This document shows positions 54,697 through 64,000 of a stretch of 64,000 nucleotides of DNA, piece after piece. Below the pieces are notes generated by a model. That model worked only from the letters and a program-made list of their open reading frames with translations, did not search any database and was not told the origin of the DNA. Position 1 is the stretch's first letter. Every line of letters begins with the position of its first letter. The stretch covers positions 620,001 to 684,000 of the forward strand of contig NC_070565.1 of the NCBI RefSeq assembly GCF_026914185.1. Direction: 5' to 3'. Position numbers and translations under genes: made by a program. The DNA is from Puccinia triticina (lineage: Eukaryota > Basidiomycota > Pucciniomycetes > Pucciniales > Pucciniaceae).

Positions 54697-56831
54697 AATG
54701 ACTTCGTGCCTGAAACCAATCCCTTGGTTCAGGCGCCTGGGGAAGAGCTTAAATATCAGGCTCCCTGACTATCTTTTTCCCCGGCGGTGGCTCCAGCTCC
54801 ACTGTTGCATTTGCGCAGTTTGAGCAGACCCCGTCCTTTCCCCCTCCACCTTTGCACTTGCAATAGGCCCAAGGGGAACAAATTTTTTTTACTGCCCTGT
54901 TGCATTTGCACAGGTTTTTAACCCCCCCTCCGTCAATTACAATTGTTTTTGACCTGAGGCGGACATTCTCTGCAATTGCGCGCTGAGCTTTTTTTTTGCC
55001 CCCCTCCTGCCCTTGCAATTGCAACAGGCACGAGGGGGTTGAATCCTGCCCCTTTTCATTCCTGGTTCAGGAATTGGGGGGCAAGTCCGAGGCATTTATG
55101 TTCGGGGACTTTAAATTAATTTTCTTGTGGTATTAAGCGTAATATGCTGATACCTGAGAAAATTGGAGGTTGGACGCAAGTGCTTGCCATTTGCGCACAG
55201 GGGGCTAAATTTTAAGCCCCTTTTCAGAAAATTGCAGGGGAAACCCTTGATCCCAATTTCCACGAAAGTGTGGATTTAATATACTTAGATATATACATGA
55301 TTTTTGATAATGAATAAAGAATGTATGTATAATGAATAAAATAATAAGGAGACATGTTTTGGATAAGAAATAGTACTAGAGGCTATTCCTAAATTCATTA
55401 ACTCTTTGCTTAATTGAAATTTTGAATCAAAAATTGGACTACATGAAGTCATCCATGCTTGGAAGAAGCTTTAAATTTTGCATCCTTAGTGCATGTGTAA
55501 ATTGAGAGCTGTGGTTTTGGCATTAGTAGGACAAGCAGATTCTATTTCTATTCTCCTCCTAACTAAGTTTCATCTGGGAAAAATAAAAATTGTGAAATAT
55601 TAAAAAAAAAACTATGGGTTTTTCAGCTATGTGGCATAGGGCATGTGTCATTGAATATTGTGACCTTGGCATGATTTGAAAAAAGTGAGTTAGTCCCATG
55701 TAAGCAGGAAGAATAGATTCTATTATAAATATTGTGTTATTTGGTGGTTTTAAAACACAATTGGAAATTGAAGAAGAGATTTATTCATAAATAAATAAAT
55801 CATTTCTCATTGCTGCATTAATATTATGTGAGATATTGACTGTGTGGGTTGGCAGGCCAGCATTGCAGCAAGCACTTGAAATAATATGATCCCATGTGGC
55901 CTGGAACCAATCAATCATCAGATCACACAGCTACATCATTCCAAAGCACAGAAGCATGGTTCTCACTGTCATGAAAGATTGAATCATTCCTTGGAATGAC
56001 ATTTCTATTTTGGTTAACTCTTGAGCAACAATTTCAAAGGGTCACTCCAAATAGTACCTACTTAATTTGGTTTTGAACCAATGGTACTCAGAGTGACACA
56101 AAATATCTCATTCATTTGAAAGCATTGAAAATAGTTTCATGGCATACAAATAATGAATAATGAATTTGGGAATGACTTAGCTATCTTCTGACGTCCCTCC
56201 TGTGTAAAATGGGGGCACTGAAAATAGTGCACACATTAAGATGAAAATCAGGTAAGAGAAGAACAGAAATATAATTTACCTGAGTGAGAATGGAATCTAG
56301 TCCTCCCAACACAGATATTCCACACCATTGCCAATACCCCAGCTTCTCAGTTAGACATGTGCCAAGTATCAAAATTCTAGATCTTCTTCAAGTATGTATG
56401 AATTGATGCCCTCCATTTTTTGTATCAAAAAATCAGGTAATAGAAGAGTTGGAATGATATCAACTTATCCTACTCATTCACATCTTCATTGATTCTTGCC
56501 CTGACCAAGATGTTGATTCACGGTCACCAAAAAAGCACTATTCAGCATACAACAGACATTTTTTCCACTCCTAATACTTAGCACATTCAGGATGTGTTTT
56601 ACCAGCCTTGAAATGCTGTCTGGCAGTGGTTTTGAGTGAAGAGTTACAGCTTGGCCCATCATTGCAAAGTTGAACTGCTTGGACGAGCCGGTCCAAGCAA
56701 TTCTCGGATATGGCCGTCCGACTTGCCTGTCTGAGCTGATGGGCACGTCTGGTGACTGCTTGAACAAGTCTGTTTGACATCTTGTTAGACGTCCATGACC
56801 AAGAACTGTTTAGACAGACCAGTCCGAGGAC
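54697..56831. other. AT-rich gene-free stretch
   Basis: 54740-55080 has recurring TTGCACTTGCAA/TTGCATTTGCACAGG motifs in a C-rich context. 55260-56480 is plain AT-rich sequence with no repeat or frame I can support. 56580-56831 carries the GTCCAAGCAG-type repeats flanking the hAT nest. Confidence 0.45.
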
Positions 56832-57160
56832 TAGAGATGGCCCTGACAAACCCGTTGCGGGTACCTGCTAGGGTTGAGAATTGGGCCGGGTTGGCCCATA
56901 GGCAACCCGCGCCAGAGCTCTCGGGTTGGTGCGGGTTGTGTTTTTTTTAGGTCCCACGCCTAAATGGGCTTGCCCAATGGGCACCTGAGTTTGGATAGCG
57001 GGTTTTGGGCAGCCCGTGGGCACCCATTAAATTTCAGTGTGACTGGCGACGAGTCAACACCCAAGCTTCAAAAAGCAATGTCCAAGGCTATCACCCCCAA
57101 TTTTGCTCCTGTGGCTGCCCCGTCTATTGTCAAGACAGTGCTGACAGCACCAATGACATC

Positions 57161-60100
57161 TAGGGATGAAAGTGGGTCGGGTCGACCCGGCGGGTACCCG
57201 GCCCGTGTCGGGTCTGGGGCCGGGTTCGGGTCGACCTTTGTCACAAAAACCCATTTTCGACCCGACCCGCCTCAGACCCGCCAGATTTTTGGGTCGGGTT
57301 TGGGCAGCCATTTTGGCTGTCGGGTCGACCCGCCGACCCGTTTACAGACCCGCGCAGCAGGCGGGTACCCATGTAAAACACGTGGCCCCGCGCTCCCAGA
57401 CTACATCAATTGCGCGGCCGGCGCTCCCACTGGGCCACCAATCATAGTTTGCGGGGCCGTGGCCCGTCAGCACTGAATATATGTACATATACTCAGGCTG
57501 CTGCTCTCAGCTACCGGCCCGTTACCCACGACTTCACCATGGCCAGGACCCGCTCTCAACAAGTACGCCCCCTCAAGCGCAAGAAGCACGTCCCCTCCTC
57601 AACCGAAGACGATACCGGGGCAACTAACAACGCCGAGGGCTCTATTGATCAAGACCACCAGTCACCTGCGGAAAGTGAGGCCGAAGACGACATCCAAGTC
57701 CTGGACCCCAGTCAGCCCCGTGAATCCCAAGAAAAAGCTCCCCGCTCGGCAAACGAAGCTTCCCAAACCGGAGAGAAAAGTTCGTCTCAAGGCCAAAAAC
57801 CGCGTAAAACCACGAGCGAGATATGGAACCACTTCAAACCCAGTGGGGAAGGTTGGTTGTTACTTTCTCTATTCTCTGAATCAAAAATATTCTAATGTTT
57901 ATTTATTTTTATTTTGTTTGAATGTTGAAACAGGTGAAGAGAAAAGAGGACAATGTCGGTACTGCCAAAAGCTCGTGCGGAACAAAACACCTTTGGCAAC
58001 ACCTCGAACGATGCACCTCTTATCGATCACGAAGCAGGCAGACTATGCTGCAAATCTCGAAGAATTCGACACCGGCCAATTGGGTGTTTTCTCAGCAGAA
58101 GTCCCGCGATCTTCTTGCGAAGATGGTCGTTACTGACGAACGTTCGTTCAAGTCGGTCGAGAGTAAGCTGTTCAGGGAATTTGTGGCGAGCTTACAACCT
58201 CAGTTCAAACTCTATAGTCGAATAACCGTCAAGAAAGACATCTTGGAGATGTATCACTCAACCAAAGCCAATATTGCCCTTGAGATTGTCGAAGCAAATC
58301 AAATCGCCTTAACAACTGACCTCTGGACGACTTCAAATCAAACCCCCTACATGGTGATCTCAGCGCATTTCCTCTCGTCCGACTGGACTCTGAAAAAGCA
58401 ACTCATCTCGTTCAAGGAACTTCCGCCACCTCACACCGGATTGCTAATCGCTGAGCAGCTCTTCTCAGTGATTGTTGAATGGAAAGCTATCGACAAAGTC
58501 TCTTTTATTACTGCCGATAACGCCGCTGCAAACGATGTTGCCGTGGCTTGAGTCAAACAGTTACTTCAAGACAAAAGTCAATCCCCACCGATAATGGAAG
58601 GGAAGTTCTTCCATGTGCGATGCGCCGCACACATCATCAACCTGATCGTCAAAGATGGTTTGCATCAGCTCTCTCCCGCCATCAGCAAGATCCGAGACTC
58701 TGTCCGATATATCAGAAGTACCCCCTCCCGAAAGCGACAATTCAAAGAGGCTCTTGAGTTGACGAATATTGGAAATCTAGCCCAGCCAGTACTTGATGTG
58801 CCAACGCGCTGGAACTCGACATTTCATATGCTCAATTCGTCTATACCGTACCGAGAGGCCTTTGAGAATCTAGCCCTGCAAGATGCGAACTATAACAACT
58901 GTCCTGCTGCCGAAGAGTGGGAGGAGATCACGGCAATGAAAGATTTTCTTTCAATATTCAACACTGGTTAGTTGACATATTCATTTTATTTACTCTATCC
59001 ATTTGAATAATGTACTCATTTTCAATTGTTTATTCTCAAACCCGCAGCAACATTGAAGCTGTGCATGACTCATTGTCCAACAGCCCACATGCTTTATGTG
59101 AATATAGTTAGAATAAAAAAGAAGCTGAACGATGTTCTTCAATCCGGACCGACTGAACTTTGCGATCTAGTGGAACCGATGCAAGAAAAGTACGACAAAT
59201 ATTGGAAAAACCCTGAAGAGTTGGCCGCAATCTTCCTCGTCTTCGATCCGCGATACAAGCTTTCGCTCATCAAGTTTCTGCTCCTCGAAAACTGTGATTC
59301 GGACACAGACAAATGTGAAGTTCCGAAAAAAATTGATGGCATAACAAAACGACTCTACGCCTTGTTCAACGAGTTTGCCTCCAACGCAAAACCAAAATCA
59401 AACACTTTGGATGCCTCTCAAGGCTCTCAATCGATCAACAATAGTACAACTTTAGATTCTAAAAATACGTTTGAAGACATCGAGGAAAGTCGCTTCAAGG
59501 AGTACCTTGCAAGCAAGATGACAAAGACTGTACCAACAGTCACGGCTACGGCAGAACTTGATCTCTATCTGCAAGAAGGCACGGTTGCCGTCGATACTCC
59601 GTTGTTCAATATCCTCGATTGGTGGAAAACAAACGCAGTCCGATTCCCAACCCTTTCAAAACTGGCGAGGTACTTCTTAATAGCACCGATGACATCAATA
59701 GCATCCGAGTCAGCCTTCTCAACTGGGGGAAGAGTGCTCAGCCCCTCTAGAAATCGGCTGAATCCCGAAACACTCGAAGCCCTTGTCTGCGGGCAAGATT
59801 GGATTAGAACCAACAAGGGCCTCTCTGACCAACAGCCCGAAGAATCTGAGCTTGACTCCGACTGATATAGTATAAGTTCTGATGTTTTTTTATCCAACCT
59901 CTTTCACATTCATTGAAAAAATATCGATATCGTGTTATATATACAGAATTACATTGAATAAATAAGACAGAATTACTAAATAAGACAGAATTACTAAATA
60001 AGAATGAGATTGATTGAATGATTTCCATGAGCTGTTGGCATGGAAATAAGCCATAAATATGGCTTGACCCGAATCCTGACCCGCGACCCGACCCGCCCCG

Positions 60101-60230
60101 ACCCGGACCCGACTTCATCACAAGCAGGGTCGGGTTCGGGCAGTGCTAACCTGAATCCGACCCGCAATTATACCCGGGTCGGGTTTGGGCACTGTTTTCC
60201 GACCCGAACCCGACCCGGTTTCATCCCTAA
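57161..60230. mobile_element. Inner hAT element with transposase gene, nested in the middle one
   Basis: Ends TAGGGATGAAA (57161) and TTTCATCCCTA (to 60229); target duplication ATGACATC (57153-57160 and 60231-60238), extendable to 9 bp. Subterminal regions are dense in GGGTCGGG/CCCGACCC motifs, likely transposase-binding repeats. It carries the gene at 57539-59865. Confidence 0.93.
57539..59865 (+). pseudogene. hAT transposase, nearly intact (one frameshift, one stop)
   Basis: Exons 57539-57851, 57934-58966 and 59048-59865 (GT-AG introns of 82 and 81 bp). The N terminus is charged and Ser/Lys-rich. A BED-type zinc finger follows, with CRYC then HLWQHLERC, but the frame must shift near 57990 between them. 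Then come the RNase H-like catalytic part (LTTDLWTTS, FITADNAAAND) and RCAAHIINLIV, DVPTRWNSTFHML. The C-terminal hAT dimerisation domain reads WWKTNAVRFPTLSKLARYFL, then SASESAFS and RLNPETLEALVC. A TGA at 58549-58551 interrupts the catalytic domain. With only two lesions this copy is young but probably inactive. Confidence 0.92.
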
Positions 60231-60278
60231 ATGACATCTTAGCTTTGGAATTGCCCTTCTCAACTGGTCTCCGAACTT

Positions 60279-60378
60279 GCCAAGACAGTGCTGACGGCAC
60301 CAATGAAATCTGTGGCTTCGGAATCAGCCTTCTCAACTGGTGGTTGCATTCTGGATGAGTATAGAAGGCAGCTCAATA
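60279..60378 (+). pseudogene. Fragment of a second hAT transposase (dimerisation domain)
   Basis: Reads AKTVLTAPMKSVASESAFST and continues GGCILDEYRRQLN, equivalent to LIAPMTSIASESAFSTGG of the inner transposase. A related bit (KTVLTAPMTS) sits left of the inner element at 57130-57160, so the middle hAT once coded for its own transposase. Confidence 0.82.
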
Positions 60379-60779
60379 TAACCAGTCAGGTTTACTAGAG
60401 TTGAAGTCGGAATCCTTGATCTTTGCTGAGCTCACAAATGCTTGTTTGTGGGTCTGACCCGAGTCCGACCCGAGTCCGACCCGAGTCCGACCCAATGAAA
60501 TCATGAACCCGGCCCAACCCAACTGTTTTGAGTTGGGCCGTTCCAAGAGTCCCACGGATCTTGGCCCATCCATTTGTGTTCGGACCCTTGTTGGGCCAAG
60601 CAAAAATCAAGTGGGCTTTTTTGGGCCGGCCCAATTCTCAACCCTAGTACCTGCTATCCGCTGGCGGGTCCCCGCCCATGGTTGGCGGGTACCCGCCAGT
60701 GTGTGCGTGTTTGGGTGCGGATGCTGGATTTCTGGGAGAAATCAAGCAGGTACCCGGGTATTCTAGCGGGTACCCGCAC

Positions 60780-61065
60780 TTGTTTGGGCAGGTGGCGGCT
60801 GCCACAACAACCGGAAGGACTGGGAAGGCCTTCCTTCCGGTCGAAGAGGTTCTGTAACCCCTTTGACTGGAAGGAAGGCCTTCCAGTTGAAGAGGTTACA
60901 AAAACTCTTTGACTGGAAAGGCCTTCCAGTCGAAGAGGTTTTGTAACCTCCTCAAAGGCCTTCCAGTCGAAGAGGTTACAAAACCTCTTTGAGCGGAAGG
61001 ATTCCTTCCAGTTGAAGAGGTTTTGCAACCTCTTTGACTGGAAGGAATATTCCTTCCGGTCGATT
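60780..61065 (+). repeat. Palindromic minisatellite (CTTCCAGTCGAAGAGGTT)
   Basis: Five to six ~45-bp units alternating CCTTCCAGTCGAAGAGGTT and AACCTCTTTGACTGGAAGG, so each unit can pair with its neighbour. Core of the outer hAT. Confidence 0.82.
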
Positions 61066-61269
61066 TTGAGGGGCAGGTACCCGCCGGTACCCGCTCTGAC
61101 TGCCCCAGGCGGTGCGGGTGCGGGTGCGGGTGTCAAACTTTTGGCAAAAAAGCTGGCGGGTACCTGCATCCAAACAGGTAGCCGGATTCACAGGGGCCAT
61201 CTCTACCAAGGACTCATCAGAACTACTGGTCTGAGCAGTTAATTCAGGTAGTGCATGTCACAAAGACTT

Positions 61270-61903
61270 GCAATAAGAAGGGTGCTGAGGGGCTTGGAGG
61301 ATGGAGGTAGCCAAGCAAGATCTCTGGGACCCCAAGGAGTTATAGGCTAGTCAGAGCAAAGAGAATATTGATTGGCGACAAGTTGCATCAGATGACGTTG
61401 GTTGATGGGCACCAAAAAAAAAATCTTACCAGCTAGCAGCAACTCAAACACTTGCGCACAACAGTTGAACCTCAGGTTGTTATGTGATGATTTGTTTTCT
61501 TAGTGGCAATAGGTGGCAATGGGGTTTGGAGTGTGTGGGCCAGTTTTGAAGTGTAGGCGCGTTGTGAAGTGGCAGTCATGAGAGTCTCAGAAGACGGAAG
61601 TTGCGCGGGATTGAAGTGAGTTTCAAACAAGAGGGATTTTCGGCATCTCGCAGGGATTCTCAGTCCACAACTGGGCTTGTGTGCACACGCAAGCCCAGTC
61701 TAACACTGGCTGGTTGGAGGTTACATAGGTGACAATAGGTCCTTGTCTTACAGTGTCTGTGTGGCGGAGCTTGTCTTTTACGTTACTTGTGGCGCTTTTA
61801 CTTTACCTTACGGTGGATGATACTGTATTTTGCTTCTTTACCTGTGTATTTCTTGCGCCTCACGGCTACTCTGCAGTGCAGAGTTTGGAAGACCCACTGG
61901 CCT
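61270..61903 (-). repeat. Dispersed repeat B (inverted relative of repeat A)
   Basis: Inverted and uninterrupted relative of 39262-39348 plus 43625-44520. It lacks the insertions present in A and so serves as the empty-site reference. No gene; the short frames are not coding. Confidence 0.87.
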
Positions 61904-62479
61904 TATCGAGCTACCCCAAAGGATGCGCACAAAGCATGGCTCTCTGCTCACATTTTCTTTTTAACACCCAAACCTGATTTTTAAATAATTATCCAACACA
62001 AGACATCTGACTGCCTTCTTGCAAGTGCTAGCAGATGTTTTAGTGCATGTTTTTCTGAAACCTGACAGCTGAACAGTTATAGATCCGGCCCGCGTTTGAA
62101 ATGTATTGTTGCGGGCGAGGCTGTACGGTAGGATGCCTTGTGCAGCTGTATGCACTGGGTTTAATGGCTTAAAATCCAGCTAAAACTACAGTAAAATAGG
62201 GCCTCTGTTAGCGCCACTACGCTAATGCTAAGTGTCCCTGTAGCGTAGCGGCCCATTGTTAGCTGTAGCATAGCGTAATGTTAGATTTTTTAGCTATGCT
62301 ATGCAAAAGTTACTGTTGGCGGCCGGAATTATCCGGCTAACACACCAGGGCGGAATGTGTGGCACTCTCTATGCCAAGACGTATGTTTTTTGGGAAAGCT
62401 TATTGATTTCAACTGTGTGAACATGTGTGATTCAGGCTTCAAATATTTTGAACTTATGTTCAATTAAGGCTGATCATAG

Positions 62480-62880
62480 ATCCACTCCATGGTGTACGCA
62501 CTGGCAATGAAGTGGAGGGTACCTCCACTTGATGCTTGGTAAACTCCTGGATTCTACACTTACTGGTGTGTATCAGCCATCAAGTTGAGACGTCCTCCAC
62601 TCAATGATTGGGGTGTACAGCCATTGAGTGGAGATACTCTCCACTTTATGACTGTTGAAAAACCATTGAGTGGAGGGTGTGTCCACTCAATTCACATATG
62701 CACATTACCAGCTATCAAGTGAAGACATCCTCCACTTGATGACTGGTGGTGAATGCCATTGAGTGGAGGGATTCTCCACTCAATGAATGGTGTGTACCGG
62801 ACATTGAGTGGAGGGGTTCTCCACTAGGTGATTGGTGTCTACCAGCCATTGAGTGGAGACACCCTCCAATCAATGACAGG
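62480..62880 (+). repeat. Palindromic minisatellite (CCATTGAGTGGAGG/CCTCCACTCAATG)
   Basis: About nine ~45-bp units with complementary halves such as GAGTGGAGG and CTCCACTCAATG. Confidence 0.8.
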
Positions 62881-63129
62881 TCACTGGGCTGGGAATAACC
62901 CGCCTCAATTACCAGCACTACATGGGAGTCATTGAGCCTTGCCTTTCCATGTTTGACGGAGGCATACCTACTGGAGGACTTCCCGTGCGATCTGGGACTC
63001 TTGCAGATGTCCAAATAGACCCAAAAATTCTAGATTTTAACAGGGAAATCTAGCCTTTTGGGGTCCAGATCATTTCTGGGAGACCCGCAGATTCCAACGG
63101 GAAGCCCTCCACTGTACATCGCGCTGGGA

Positions 63130-63530
63130 GAGTCCTGCCTCAATGAACAGTACATACCGTCCATCCAGCTGCGCTTTTCCAAGCTAGGTGGCCAGTATAT
63201 ATATGCCTACCATGCTTGGAAAGGTTGGCTCAATGAACAGAATGTGCTGGTCATTGGGCTAGGGCTTCCCTTGCTTGAAGATCAGGTGCTGGCCATTGTC
63301 TTTGAGTTTGGAGACGTCGCAGATTGATGACTGGGGCATTATGGACGTCAAGCGCGGCCTCTCCCCACTTGATGACCAGTTTGTGCTGGCCATTGGGCTT
63401 GAGGAGGCCTAGATCAATGACCAGAACTTACTTGTCATTGATCTCGGGTTTTCCGAGCTCCGTAGGCAGCACATACTGGTCATTGGGGCTGGGAAAGCCA
63501 GGCTCAATGACCAGTATGCATTGTACTGTT
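63130..63530 (+). repeat. Degenerate minisatellite (CTCAATGACCAGTATGTGCTG)
   Basis: Seven to eight diverged units containing TCAATGACCAG or GATGACCAG with TGGTCATTGGGCT. Confidence 0.65.
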
Positions 63531-64000
63531 GAGGGTGGGGGCTTTCCCAGCTTGATGATAGCAAGCAGTGTTTGGAAAGTCTGGGTACATCAGCACATTG
63601 CAAATGTCCTCCCTGATGTTTGGCTGAACATGACGGTGGACATTGCAAAAAAAAGCAACACTCCCCGGGGGGCACACGGGGATGCAGAGATGATCTCTGT
63701 TGTCCCTCTGCAGCCGCTGTTGACTTATGCCCACCTTGAAACTCCCTGATTTTTTTTGTGCTTTTCACCACATATTCATGGGTGCAAATGCTCCTCCTCC
63801 AATGTGAATTATGTTGATTAGTCTGGATAAAGCAGGTATTACTACAAAGTGCATCAGTGTTATCTAAGAAATGAGCTACTATGTACCATGTCATAATAGG
63901 TGCAGACTGATTCTTATGGAGGTTTGTCAAGAGTTTTCCAAGATTCTACAGAGCTCACTGATGTCATCTTGAAAAAAGCTCCACATCCCTCTGCGACAAA

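Larger units (their letters stand above)
56869..60646. mobile_element. Middle hAT element (TAGGGTTGAGAATTGG ends), nested in the outer one
   Basis: Ends TAGGGTTGAGAATTGGGCC and the complement of GGCCCAATTCTCAACCCTA; perfect 8-bp duplications GTACCTGC at 56861-56868 and 60647-60654. Its own DNA keeps remnants of a hAT transposase C terminus on both sides of the inner element and a run of GACCCGAGTCC repeats (60455-60490). Confidence 0.93.
56832..61205. mobile_element. Outer hAT element (TAGAGATGGCC ends), host of two nested hATs
   Basis: TAGAGATGGCCC at 56832 matches the complement of GGGCCATCTCTA at 61194-61205. Flanks CCGAGGAC (56824-56831) and CCAAGGAC (61206-61213) agree at 7 of 8 positions. 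Its own sequence is only 56832-56868 plus 60655-61205. It has GGTACCCGC/GCGGGTACC subterminal repeats and a palindromic minisatellite, the same design as the MITE at 2377-3085. No transposase belongs to it. Confidence 0.86.
61904..64000. other. Repeat-rich window end, no gene
   Basis: 62180-62340 has CTACGCTAATGCTA/TAGCATAGCGTAA foldbacks. Two palindromic minisatellites follow (62480-62880 and 63130-63530). 63640-64000 shows nothing recognisable. Confidence 0.45.

Overview
This is a repeat-dense eukaryotic, almost certainly fungal, window. Short GT-AG introns (about 70-110 bp) split ordinary metabolic genes, and most of the remaining DNA is transposons inserted into one another. The mixture of DIRS-type tyrosine-recombinase retroelements, Ty1/copia, hAT, CACTA-like and Tc1/mariner-like DNA transposons and a Helitron, with GC-rich genes in AT-richer repeats, fits a basidiomycete; a rust fungus (Pucciniales) is my best guess. 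That assignment is inference. I saw no rRNA, tRNA or CRISPR array.

Layout. 1-10.2 kb (minus strand): two DIRS-like retroelements head to tail. Element 1 has gag, a reverse transcriptase/RNase H (RT/RH) gene broken by a 709-bp hAT MITE, and a tyrosine recombinase running off the window start. Element 2 has a spliced gag and an intact RT/RH gene. Between them lies an 817-bp inverted copy of the RT/RH 3' end. 10.7-14.4 kb: a non-autonomous CACTA-type element. 15.1-16.5 kb: a further TIR element. 17.2-30.1 kb: a large inverted repeat with two 3,586-bp arms of identical spacing and 5.76 kb between them. Each arm carries a complete four-exon gene for a PXMP4/PMP24-like peroxisomal membrane protein. 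The spacer holds a Helitron 3' end with a decayed helicase and a CACTG-ended MITE. 30.6-31.7 kb: a decayed Tc1/mariner-type transposase.

32.9-39.2 kb is the gene island: a four-exon short-chain dehydrogenase and a four-exon NmrA-like protein with a long proline-rich tail, both very GC-rich. 39.3-48.3 kb: nested MITEs and minisatellites, including a 41-bp array open in all three forward frames and a palindromic minisatellite flanked by a 15-bp direct repeat. 48.4-54.7 kb: a full-length Ty1/copia element (minus strand) with paired LTRs, a 5-bp target-site duplication and a polyprotein frame broken only by two TGA codons. 56.8-61.2 kb: three hAT elements nested inside one another, the innermost carrying a transposase gene. 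61.2-64 kb: more repeats and palindromic minisatellites.

Only the two PXMP4-like copies, the dehydrogenase and the NmrA-like gene look like host genes. The most striking features are the gene-bearing inverted duplication, whose inner breakpoint lies in a GC-rich hairpin element, the triple hAT nest, and the repeated design of terminal inverted repeats enclosing a palindromic minisatellite.
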